DNA from: Spirochaetota bacterium
GTDB lineage: Bacteria; Spirochaetota; Spirochaetia; Treponematales; Treponemataceae
Assembly: GCA_022704725.1 (NCBI GenBank)
Contig: JAKJFV010000128.1
Span: 1 to 5,484, forward strand
Direction of reading: 5' to 3'
DNA: 5,484 nt
The notes beneath the pieces are model-generated. The model was given only the letters and a program-made list of their open reading frames with translations, searched no databases and was not told the origin of the DNA. Shown here piece by piece: positions 1 to 5,484 of this stretch. The position numbers and the translations under genes were made by a program. The stretch's first letter is position 1. Every line of letters starts with the position of its first letter.

Positions 1-1
1 T

Positions 2-511
2 ACCCTGCGCACCTACATGCTTTCAGAGGAAGGCAGAGAAATTACGCTCTACCGGTTAAAACACGGCGATGTCTGCGTTTTATCTGCGTCCTGTGTTCTT
101 TCCACTATTACCTTTGAAGTTCATATTGATGCAGAAGAAGACACACAGGTTCTGCTCATCAGTTCGGCTTGTTTTTCAGAAATGTTTGAATCAAACGAAA
201 GCATCCGCTGTTTTTCCTATAAACTTGCAACAGAACGGTTTTCGGATGTTATGTGGGCTATGCAGCAGATTCTTTTTATGAGTATGGACAAGCGCCTTGC
301 AGTCTTTCTGTGGGATGAACTTGCAGCCTTGGGAAGTAAGGCGGAACCGGTAATTCACTATACTCATGATCAGATAGCAAAATATACCGGCAGCGCACGC
401 GAAGTTATAAGCCGCATGTTAAAGTATTTTTCGGAAGAAGGTATTGTAGAGCTTTCCCGGGGCGGCATAAAAATTATTGACAAACTAAAGTTAAAGAAAA
501 TTATCGGGTAA
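2..511 (+). CDS. Crp/Fnr-family transcriptional regulator, 5'-partial
   Basis: A DNA-binding transcription factor whose N-terminus lies outside the window. The frame is open from base 2 and ends at TAA 509-511, giving about 169 residues. The family usually has 220-235, so roughly 55-65 are missing and the first ATG (position 17) is internal. Numbered from that Met, residues 1-50 are the end of the cyclic-nucleotide-binding-type beta roll (GDVCVLSASC at 17-26, a motif I recall as common in one Crp/Fnr subgroup). Residues 68-101 form the long dimerisation helix. Residues 116-145 form the winged helix-turn-helix. The recognition helix SAREVISRML (126-135) carries Glu129, Ser132 and Arg133 in the E-x-x-S-R spacing of FNR, which suggests a TTGAT-type half site. 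Cys20 and Cys26 do not match the FNR iron-sulfur cysteines. The ligand and targets cannot be read from the sequence. It converges on the hybrid kinase gene. Confidence 0.93.
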   Translation, partial: TLRTYMLSEEGREITLYRLKHGDVCVLSASCVLSTITFEVHIDAEEDTQVLLISSACFSEMFESNESIRCFSYKLATERFSDVMWAMQQILFMSMDKRLAVFLWDELAALGSKAEPVIHYTHDQIAKYTGSAREVISRMLKYFSEEGIVELSRGGIKIIDKLKLKKIIG

Positions 512-519
512 TGAGAAAA

Positions 520-553
520 TTTCAAAAGCAGACGAGTTTTGAAAGGGTTCAAA
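520..553. terminator. Possible weak bidirectional terminator between convergent genes
   Basis: The 72-bp gap between the two convergent stop codons holds an 8-bp perfect inverted repeat, TTTCAAAA (520-527) and TTTTGAAA (537-544), with a 9-nt loop. A third copy, TTCAAA at 548-553, can instead pair with TTTGAA at 538-543 across a 4-nt loop, so the two hairpins are mutually exclusive. Reading minus, the first hairpin is followed at once by a short TTTTC stretch. Reading plus, a run of seven T lies at 562-568 but is separated from the stem. The stems are AT-rich with only one G-C pair each, so as an intrinsic terminator this is weak. The location suits one; the stability does not prove it. Confidence 0.35.
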
Positions 554-583
554 TATCAGTGTTTTTTTGCAGTTAAATCCTGT

Positions 584-3040
584 TTAGCAGGTACCGGCTA
601 TTAAACAGCTGATTGTTGTGTACAGAACATCAACATCTATTGGTTTTGACAGATGTGCATTCATACCGCTTTCCTGTGTCTGCTTAATATCTTCAGAAAA
701 TGCGTTTGCAGTCATTGCAATTATTGGGATTCGTGCGCTGTCTTCATGCTTCGAACTGCGGATAAGACGCGCAGCGGTTAAACCGTCCATAACAGGCATT
801 CTAACATCCATAAGAATTGCACTATAATAGGAACCAGGAGATTTTTCAAAAAGTTCTACAGCAATTTTACCGTTTTCTGCAGTATCTACCGTAAAACCTT
901 TACGAACAAGAAGCTGCTTTGCAACATCTATGTTCATTTCATTATCATCAACAAGCAGGAGCCTTTTTCCCTTATAAAAATCGCTTGCAGTATTAATGTG
1001 CACTGAAGAGGGTTTAAGAGATTCTTCCATACCGGATTGTGCCTCCCCCTTGTATTTATTTGCAGTAAATTCATCATAAATAGGAAGAACAACCTCTATA
1101 GTAAAAACAGAACCTTCCCCTTCCCTGCTTTTCACACTGATAGAACCTCCCATCATAGTAAGAATATTTTTTGTGATTGCAAGTCCCAGCCCGGTACCTC
1201 CGAAGTTTGTTGATATGCTGTTATCCTGCTGGGTAAATGAATCAAATATGAGAGGAAGATATTTTTTCTTTATACCTATACCCGTGTCGCTCACCGTAAA
1301 GCGCAGCTTCCTTTTTTGTTCAGTATTCAAAAAGAATATCTGTTCAACAAGTAAAGAAACAGAGCCCCCTTTGGGCGTAAATTTAACCGCATTTCCGAGA
1401 ATGTTAACCAGAACCTGTTGAAGTTTTAATGAATCTCCGACGAACGAATGGAACACAGAATCGCTTATACGGCTTGTGTATTCCAGCCCTTTTGATCTTG
1501 CTTGAGATAATATGATTGAGTCAACCTTTCCTATAAACTCTGTTATATCAATTTTTTCTTTCTGGAGGGTCATTTTCCCGCTTTCAATGCGGGACATATC
1601 AAGTACATCATTAATAATGGAGAGCAGGTACTGTGCAGAAGACTGTATTTTCTGCAGATTTTCCTGAACTGCCGGTTCGCTCTTTATGTGCTGCTGAACA
1701 AGAGAAATAAGCCCCATTATTGCATTCATGGGAGTCCTCATTTCATGAGACATCCGCGAAAGAAATTCTGTTTTTGCATGACTCGCCTGTTCTGCAGCGG
1801 CCAAAGCATCCCGTAATACATTTCTTTTTTCCTGCTCATCCTCATATATTTTTGTAACATCTGTTCTGGATAATCTGATAAGTTTTTGCTCTTTTTGTAT
1901 GTAGGAATAAGAAAGTTTTTTTCTGCTTATTCGGCCGTCCTGTTCATTAATTCCTAAATACACTGAATATACCCTGTTTTTATCCAGCTCCCTGCATACT
2001 GTTTTTAAACTCATCTGTTCAAGTACACGTTCTCTATCTTCTTCAAGAACATAGAGGTTTATGTTTTTACTTCTTTCTCTTTCATATGAATTACTCTCAA
2101 ATGAAGGCATGGGAGAACCAGATTGAGCATGAGAATAAATGGAATAAGTATCATTCTCTGCATCTATGTACATTATGTAATCATATTCATTTTCTGCTAT
2201 GTTTTGAATTAAGCTCTCTGAAATTTTCCTGTCATGTATATCTTTAATATAACAATACGCCATAAGTTCATTGGTTAGAGGTTTTAATAGTAACCTTGTA
2301 TTTATATGAATCCACCTAACAGATCCGGTTTCTGTGCGTATCCGGTAATCAAATCCCGACTCTGTTTTCCCCTTATAAAATTGTTTCTCAATATTTTCAG
2401 GCTTAAAAAAAGAAGTAATCGTTTCCTTTTCCTGAGGATCAATTATGTCTTTAAAAAAGTTTTCTATTATTGTGGAATCAAAGGGAATTTTATCAACAAA
2501 AACAGGATTTATTGTAAAACGATGATATTCTTCGATTATCCGTTTTGTTACATTTATACGAATTGTCGAGAGAATATCAGACTTTTGATTGTGATCTGCA
2601 CCTTCGGTTTCTGCATAAACATATTCTGCGTGTTTTTCAGATTCAATATTTTCTGCTATTCCAATAAGATATTGGCCGCCGTTTTTCTTATCTTTGACGC
2701 TTCTTAATACTGCCCTATACCATGAATAGCCTGTTCCATTGTAATCGCTTACATAATCCAAAGTTTCTGAGTTCCTCGTAAGCATAACCCTTTTAACAAA
2801 ATCTATAAAAAGCTGCCTAAAATCCGGGTGAATGACAGAACCTTCCAGTTTCGACGAAAAAAATTCTTTAACCTTGCGGTTTTTCCGTTCCCCCTTTATT
2901 GTGGTATACGTTACTTCCATAAGTTCGTTTTGGACATCAAAGACAAAAATGACACTGTGAGTTTCATCCAGCAGAAGCTGCGAGACATCATCTCTCTTTG
3001 TTAAACGAATCAGAGATGATTCGTTATCATGTTCATCCAT
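584..3040 (-). CDS. Cytosolic PAS-type hybrid sensor histidine kinase/response regulator
   Basis: A hybrid kinase that should autophosphorylate on His and pass the phosphate to its own receiver Asp. The 818 residues counted from the ATG at 3040 contain three PAS-like domains at about 30-135, 160-270 and 280-395. Each has an HPDD-like element (IHPDF at 70, IIDPQE at 199, LEEDRERV at 332) and ends in a DITERK-like strand (GIAENIESEK, CYIKDIHDRK, RTDVTKIYE). A helical linker is followed by HisKA with SHEMRTPMNAI (phospho-His 432). HATPase_c has the N box (QVLVNILGNAVKFTPKGG, Asn550), the G1 box DTGIGI (585-590) and the G2 box GGTGLGLAI (614-622). The C-terminal receiver (about 692-815) has Asp698/Asp699, phospho-acceptor Asp745 in LMDVRMPVMDG, Thr777 and Lys799. 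All catalytic residues look intact. No transmembrane segment or signal peptide is visible, so it probably senses a cytoplasmic cue; the ligand is unknown. There is no HPt domain and no partner gene beside it. An in-frame GTG at 3067 would add nine residues but lacks a good ribosome binding site. Confidence 0.95.
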   Translation of the reverse strand: MDEHDNESSLIRLTKRDDVSQLLLDETHSVIFVFDVQNELMEVTYTTIKGERKNRKVKEFFSSKLEGSVIHPDFRQLFIDFVKRVMLTRNSETLDYVSDYNGTGYSWYRAVLRSVKDKKNGGQYLIGIAENIESEKHAEYVYAETEGADHNQKSDILSTIRINVTKRIIEEYHRFTINPVFVDKIPFDSTIIENFFKDIIDPQEKETITSFFKPENIEKQFYKGKTESGFDYRIRTETGSVRWIHINTRLLLKPLTNELMAYCYIKDIHDRKISESLIQNIAENEYDYIMYIDAENDTYSIYSHAQSGSPMPSFESNSYERERSKNINLYVLEEDRERVLEQMSLKTVCRELDKNRVYSVYLGINEQDGRISRKKLSYSYIQKEQKLIRLSRTDVTKIYEDEQEKRNVLRDALAAAEQASHAKTEFLSRMSHEMRTPMNAIMGLISLVQQHIKSEPAVQENLQKIQSSAQYLLSIINDVLDMSRIESGKMTLQKEKIDITEFIGKVDSIILSQARSKGLEYTSRISDSVFHSFVGDSLKLQQVLVNILGNAVKFTPKGGSVSLLVEQIFFLNTEQKRKLRFTVSDTGIGIKKKYLPLIFDSFTQQDNSISTNFGGTGLGLAITKNILTMMGGSISVKSREGEGSVFTIEVVLPIYDEFTANKYKGEAQSGMEESLKPSSVHINTASDFYKGKRLLLVDDNEMNIDVAKQLLVRKGFTVDTAENGKIAVELFEKSPGSYYSAILMDVRMPVMDGLTAARLIRSSKHEDSARIPIIAMTANAFSEDIKQTQESGMNAHLSKPIDVDVLYTTISCLIAGTC

Positions 3041-3046
3041 ACTAAA

Positions 3047-3053
3047 TCCTTCT
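3047..3053 (-). promoter_or_regulatory. Ribosome binding site that sets the kinase start at 3040
   Basis: On the minus strand the sequence reads AGAAGGA, then six bases (TTTAGT), then ATG at 3040-3038. This is a near-ideal Shine-Dalgarno match and spacing. The upstream in-frame GTG at 3067-3065 is preceded by AAATATGAATTCCT, with no purine-rich stretch at the right distance. The ATG is therefore preferred and the protein would begin MDEHDNESS. Confidence 0.82.
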
Positions 3054-3089
3054 GCTGCAGAAAACACAGGAATTCATATTTCTCTCTAC

Positions 3090-3138
3090 TATAGTATAAA
3101 TCTAAATGATGCCCTTGGCAAACGTATTTTATACTATA
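3090..3138. repeat. 11-bp perfect inverted repeat in the divergent promoter region
   Basis: TATAGTATAAA at 3090-3100 is the exact reverse complement of TTTATACTATA at 3128-3138, separated by 27 bp. The left arm contains the kinase -10 element. The right arm lies just upstream of the forward -35 box and contains TATACT (3130-3135), which could itself act as a second forward -10 although no convincing -35 sits upstream of it. The arms' centres are 38 bp apart. The repeat could be a paired operator for a dimeric regulator, or simply two outward-facing -10-like sequences in AT-rich DNA. I recognise no known operator consensus in it. Confidence 0.55.
3093..3121 (-). promoter_or_regulatory. Sigma70-type promoter of the hybrid kinase gene
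   Basis: Read on the minus strand, TTGCCA (3121-3116) is followed by a 17-bp spacer and TATACT (3098-3093). Each hexamer matches the housekeeping consensus at five of six positions. Transcription would begin near 3086, giving a leader of about 45 nt that includes the AGAAGGA ribosome binding site. A start near 3086 also lies upstream of the GTG at 3067, so the promoter does not by itself exclude that codon. The -10 element lies inside one arm of an 11-bp inverted repeat, so a protein bound there could block it. Confidence 0.68.
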
Positions 3139-3143
3139 CAAGC

Positions 3144-3172
3144 TTGACGCACCAGAGTACCTGTCATACAAT
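3144..3172 (+). promoter_or_regulatory. Sigma70-type promoter of the unknown-function/pgeF unit
   Basis: TTGACG (3144-3149), a 17-bp spacer and TACAAT (3167-3172) match the housekeeping consensus at five of six positions in each hexamer. The expected start of transcription, six to eight bases past the -10, is about 3178-3180, only two to four bases before the ATG at 3182. The message would therefore be almost leaderless. This agrees with the absence of any Shine-Dalgarno-like purine run before that ATG. Confidence 0.7.
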
Positions 3173-3181
3173 AGACTGACC

Positions 3182-4903
3182 ATGGACGATAAAAATTCCT
3201 TTGACCGCCTTGTTAGTACACTTTCTCACAAAGAACGTCTGGATCTTCTAAAAAAACTGCAGACAGACTCGGATCTTGAAAACCAGACCCTTAAGGTTGA
3301 TATTTCTGAACAAATTGACGATGAAGATCTCATGATCCGCTACCGGTCGGAATCTTTTTTCCTTAGACTTTGGCTCCGTTTAAAATCCTTTTTTTCTTCT
3401 GTTGATATTGAAACGCTTTATAATGAGCATTTGGTAACAGAGATTGCATTGGACATTGAAAAAAAATATCCTGATATCTTAGATTATAAACATAGAATTT
3501 TCTGCACAACCTTGTATACAAAGCTTGCAGAGCTCAAATCTGTTGCAGATTTTTTTAAAAGCGGTGTAAATGCTTATGAAGAAAATCAAGGGGCTTTTTA
3601 TGTATTTCTGGGATCGCTCATTATGCCTGAACTTTCAGAAAGAATCGATAAAGAAGTAAGCCCCTATAACCTCGGTCTTGACCGGGAAATTACCACCGAG
3701 CTGCGTGCTTCCCTTATCCGGAAATTGGAAGAAATTTTAAACGACATTCCTCAAGCAGACAAGGCTGGCCTCTATGCATCTGTAAGCGGTCTGGAGTGGT
3801 TAAAACACTTTTGCAGGCTTCCCTTTGATAAAACATTAAAAAGATTCATTTCTTTACTCTCCGGAACGTATACCTGTCCAATAGATTCTGCTGCTTCCGA
3901 TTTTGCTTCTTTCACCAAGGTCCTATGCAGCGGATCAATCATCAAGGCGGAAGTAATCGAAGCCCTCTATTTGTATTCCCGTCAGAATTTTAATACAAGT
4001 GAACACGATGGAAATACCATCCCCCTGGCATCCGATAAAGAAGAAAGTGCAGCCGAGTTTCTTGAAAAAAGCACGAAACAGATTAAGATTGTTAAGATGT
4101 TCATAAGCTCCGTACCCATATTAAAATTAACGGCTGTGGCTAACAACTGTTCAATCTGGCATACAGAAAAAATACCAGGCGGCGAAGACTGGTTTGTACG
4201 GTACAAAGCCCACTGGAGAAAGCTTTTTGATCAAAAATGGGAATCATGGATTTTTGACAAGCGCAGAAAAGATACATTCGACAAAATAAAGGCGCTGCTT
4301 ACCTGCAGCGATTATCCGTATATTCCAAACAGACCATGGAAAGATGTATGGGACGGATTTCCCTTCCCTCTTGATCATTCAATAGGGTTTATGTTTGCTT
4401 TTTTTCAGGATATATACCCCATTTACAGCAAGGTATTAAAATCAGTGCTGGTTGAAGGGGAATTTACCCAACGAGAGAACAGAGTTGAATTTACCGACAC
4501 CTATAATCTTCTAAATCATCTGGCGCAGAGTATAGCAGTCTTTAATGATAAACTTTCTGTAAAGGGTATTTACGGCAGTTCGTTTTCCGTAATTATTAGT
4601 GAATCGCTGAGGACCATACAAGGACAGTCACGCATAGATGCCTTAATGAATTCCATCGCATCTGAAGCACGCTTACTTATATCCCAATTTGCAGATGCAT
4701 GCCGTTCTATTCAGCTCATAACGGGAGGCATTCTCCATGAATCAAAGGATCCACGCTACGACACACTTTCGAATATAGCATCAATTATGGGAAATCAAAA
4801 TATGCAGTTTAGACAGCGCCTTCACGATGCGAGAATTGGGATGATTAATGCCTTAGATATTATAAAAGAACTTGAATCCCTGGAAGTCTTAAGCGCAAAA
4901 TGA
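3182..4903 (+). CDS. Conserved protein of unknown function, possibly spirochete-specific (DUF5312-like)
   Basis: A 573-residue protein with no enzymatic motif I can recognise. From memory it resembles a family of uncharacterised treponemal proteins annotated DUF5312; the assignment is tentative. No signal peptide, lipobox or clear transmembrane helix is visible, so it is probably cytoplasmic. The N-terminus has a short amphipathic segment (LSHKERLDLLKKLQ, 14-27) and an acidic stretch (40-50). An aromatic/basic patch follows (SFFLRLWLRLKSFF, 58-71) that could bind membrane or a partner. The rest is mostly predicted helix, with a Trp-rich middle (WFVRYKAHWRKLFDQKWESW, 337-356). The start is the first ATG after an in-frame stop at 3107-3109 and has no Shine-Dalgarno sequence. 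No later Met has a better ribosome binding site. The stop codon overlaps the start of pgeF (ATGA), so the two are co-transcribed and probably translationally coupled. Confidence 0.85.
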   Translation: MDDKNSFDRLVSTLSHKERLDLLKKLQTDSDLENQTLKVDISEQIDDEDLMIRYRSESFFLRLWLRLKSFFSSVDIETLYNEHLVTEIALDIEKKYPDILDYKHRIFCTTLYTKLAELKSVADFFKSGVNAYEENQGAFYVFLGSLIMPELSERIDKEVSPYNLGLDREITTELRASLIRKLEEILNDIPQADKAGLYASVSGLEWLKHFCRLPFDKTLKRFISLLSGTYTCPIDSAASDFASFTKVLCSGSIIKAEVIEALYLYSRQNFNTSEHDGNTIPLASDKEESAAEFLEKSTKQIKIVKMFISSVPILKLTAVANNCSIWHTEKIPGGEDWFVRYKAHWRKLFDQKWESWIFDKRRKDTFDKIKALLTCSDYPYIPNRPWKDVWDGFPFPLDHSIGFMFAFFQDIYPIYSKVLKSVLVEGEFTQRENRVEFTDTYNLLNHLAQSIAVFNDKLSVKGIYGSSFSVIISESLRTIQGQSRIDALMNSIASEARLLISQFADACRSIQLITGGILHESKDPRYDTLSNIASIMGNQNMQFRQRLHDARIGMINALDIIKELESLEVLSAK

Positions 4904-5484
4904 CAGAAAATGTAACATATGTATCATTAACTGATATTCTACCTTCTTCTACTCCATCTGTTGTTACGCTTCCTTTTTATTCGCAGGGAACTTTATTCAC
5001 AGCTGAAGAAGCACCCCGGGCATTTTTGACGCTTCTTCCTGCCGGTTCTATGCGTTTCAGATGGAATGAAGTCAACGCAAACCGCGTATCAGTCTTTAAC
5101 AGACTGATACATTCACCTCATCGTCTTTTTTCTATTGAGCTTATTCATTCGCATACTGTATTTTCTATTGACAAAAAAACAGATTTGCACGGTATTCAGG
5201 GCGATGGATTTATGACCTCTGATACAGCGTGTGTTCCGGTTATAACTGCGGCAGACTGTATGCCCATCTACCTGTATAATCCTAAAGATTTTTGTTTCGG
5301 CGTACTCCACTCGGGATGGAAGGGAACAGGAATAGTTTCAAGCGCATTGGAACTTGCCAGGAACAGATACGGAACAAAAAATGAAGACTTCCTCGTAATT
5401 CTAGGACCTCACATTCAATCATGCTGCTACACAGTCGACGATGAGAGGGCTCACTATTTTACAAAAACCTTTACCCCATCATGC
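4900..5484 (+). CDS. pgeF: PgeF/YfiH-family peptidoglycan editing factor, 3'-partial
   Basis: The first 195 residues of a YfiH/PgeF (DUF152, formerly multicopper polyphenol oxidase/laccase-like) protein. The family is usually 240-280 residues, so the C-terminal quarter or so is outside the window. E. coli PgeF keeps L-Ser out of the first position of the peptidoglycan stem peptide, while homologues such as YlmD and LACC1 show purine nucleoside phosphorylase or adenosine deaminase activity. The metal-site residues are visible: His83 (LIHSH), Cys120 (ITAADCMP) and His137 (GVLHSGWKG). Their spacings of 37 and 17 fit the His-Cys-His site of E. coli YfiH. GDGFMTSD (101-108) and ILGPHIQSCCYTVDD (167-181) are further family signatures. 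The protein should be cytoplasmic. Its ATG shares bases with the upstream TGA (ATGA at 4900-4903). There is no well-placed Shine-Dalgarno sequence (GGAAG ends 13 nt before the ATG), so translation probably depends on ribosomes finishing the upstream gene. Confidence 0.93.
   Translation, partial: MTENVTYVSLTDILPSSTPSVVTLPFYSQGTLFTAEEAPRAFLTLLPAGSMRFRWNEVNANRVSVFNRLIHSPHRLFSIELIHSHTVFSIDKKTDLHGIQGDGFMTSDTACVPVITAADCMPIYLYNPKDFCFGVLHSGWKGTGIVSSALELARNRYGTKNEDFLVILGPHIQSCCYTVDDERAHYFTKTFTPSC
5086..5110. repeat. Perfect 10-bp inverted repeat inside pgeF
   Basis: GTATCAGTCT (5086-5095) and AGACTGATAC (5101-5110) are exact reverse complements separated by the 5-nt loop TTAAC. The mRNA could form a stable hairpin about 190 nt into the coding region, over codons 63-70. 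A run of six T lies at 5126-5131, about 15 nt past the stem, which is too far for a standard intrinsic terminator. It may be a chance structure, a translational pause site or a protein-binding site. Confidence 0.6.

Noticed and set aside
370..552. Open frame of 60 codons on the minus strand over the end of the Crp/Fnr gene
   Set aside because: It overlaps the conserved helix-turn-helix coding region on the opposite strand and its product resembles nothing I recognise.
581..607. Imperfect palindrome (TGTTTA ... TAAACA around GGTACC) over the kinase stop codon, considered as a terminator
   Set aside because: The stem is broken by a bulge and a mismatch, it lies over the last codons and the stop codon, and no T run follows in the direction of kinase transcription.
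2306..2707. Open frame of 133 codons on the plus strand, antisense to the hybrid kinase
   Set aside because: It lies wholly inside the PAS region of a well-supported kinase gene, its product is a Phe/Ile/Cys-rich sequence typical of a shadow frame, and no ribosome binding site or promoter supports it.
3982..4206. Open frame of 74 codons on the minus strand inside the unknown-function gene
   Set aside because: A shadow of the real frame, with no ribosome binding site, promoter or recognisable domain.
4226..4233. TTGATCAA-like palindrome considered as an FNR-type operator
   Set aside because: The half sites lack the four-base spacer of an FNR box and the site lies deep inside a coding sequence.
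5113..5310. Open frame of 65 codons on the minus strand inside pgeF
   Set aside because: It is antisense to the most conserved part of PgeF, including the Cys120 codon, and has no family resemblance or start signal.

Overview
The window looks like ordinary chromosomal DNA from a spirochete, most likely a Treponema-like organism. This is an inference from four things: moderately AT-rich, tightly packed genes; a Crp/Fnr regulator of a type I associate with treponemes and clostridia; a large soluble PAS-type hybrid histidine kinase; and a 573-residue protein that resembles, from memory, a spirochete-restricted family of unknown function (tentatively DUF5312). No rRNA, tRNA, CRISPR array, transposon or phage gene is visible.

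Layout. (1) Positions 2-511, plus strand: the 3' three quarters of a Crp/Fnr-family transcription factor cut by the left window edge. (2) Positions 512-583: a 72-bp convergent gap with short AT-rich inverted repeats that may form a weak bidirectional terminator. (3) Positions 584-3040, minus strand: an 818-residue cytosolic hybrid sensor kinase (three PAS-like domains, HisKA, HATPase_c, receiver). Its start is better placed at the ATG at 3040 than at the upstream GTG at 3067, because a strong ribosome binding site precedes the ATG. (4) Positions 3041-3181: a divergent promoter region with one near-consensus sigma70-type promoter in each direction and an 11-bp perfect inverted repeat. (5) Positions 3182-4903, plus strand: the conserved protein of unknown function. 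Its promoter is so close to its ATG that the transcript would be almost leaderless. (6) Positions 4900-5484, plus strand: the first 195 codons of a PgeF/YfiH-family protein (peptidoglycan editing factor, purine nucleoside phosphorylase-like fold), cut by the right edge and joined to the preceding gene by an ATGA start/stop overlap.

How the genes relate. The unknown-function gene and pgeF form a translationally coupled two-gene unit, so the unknown protein could act near cell-wall precursor quality control or nucleoside metabolism; this is guilt by association only. The hybrid kinase is divergently transcribed from that unit and convergent with the Crp/Fnr gene. It has no response-regulator or HPt gene beside it here and is probably an orphan kinase that signals to a partner elsewhere. 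I see no sign of an entirely new multi-gene system. The points most worth checking are the near-leaderless start of the unknown gene, the inverted repeat between the divergent promoters, and a perfect 10-bp hairpin inside pgeF.
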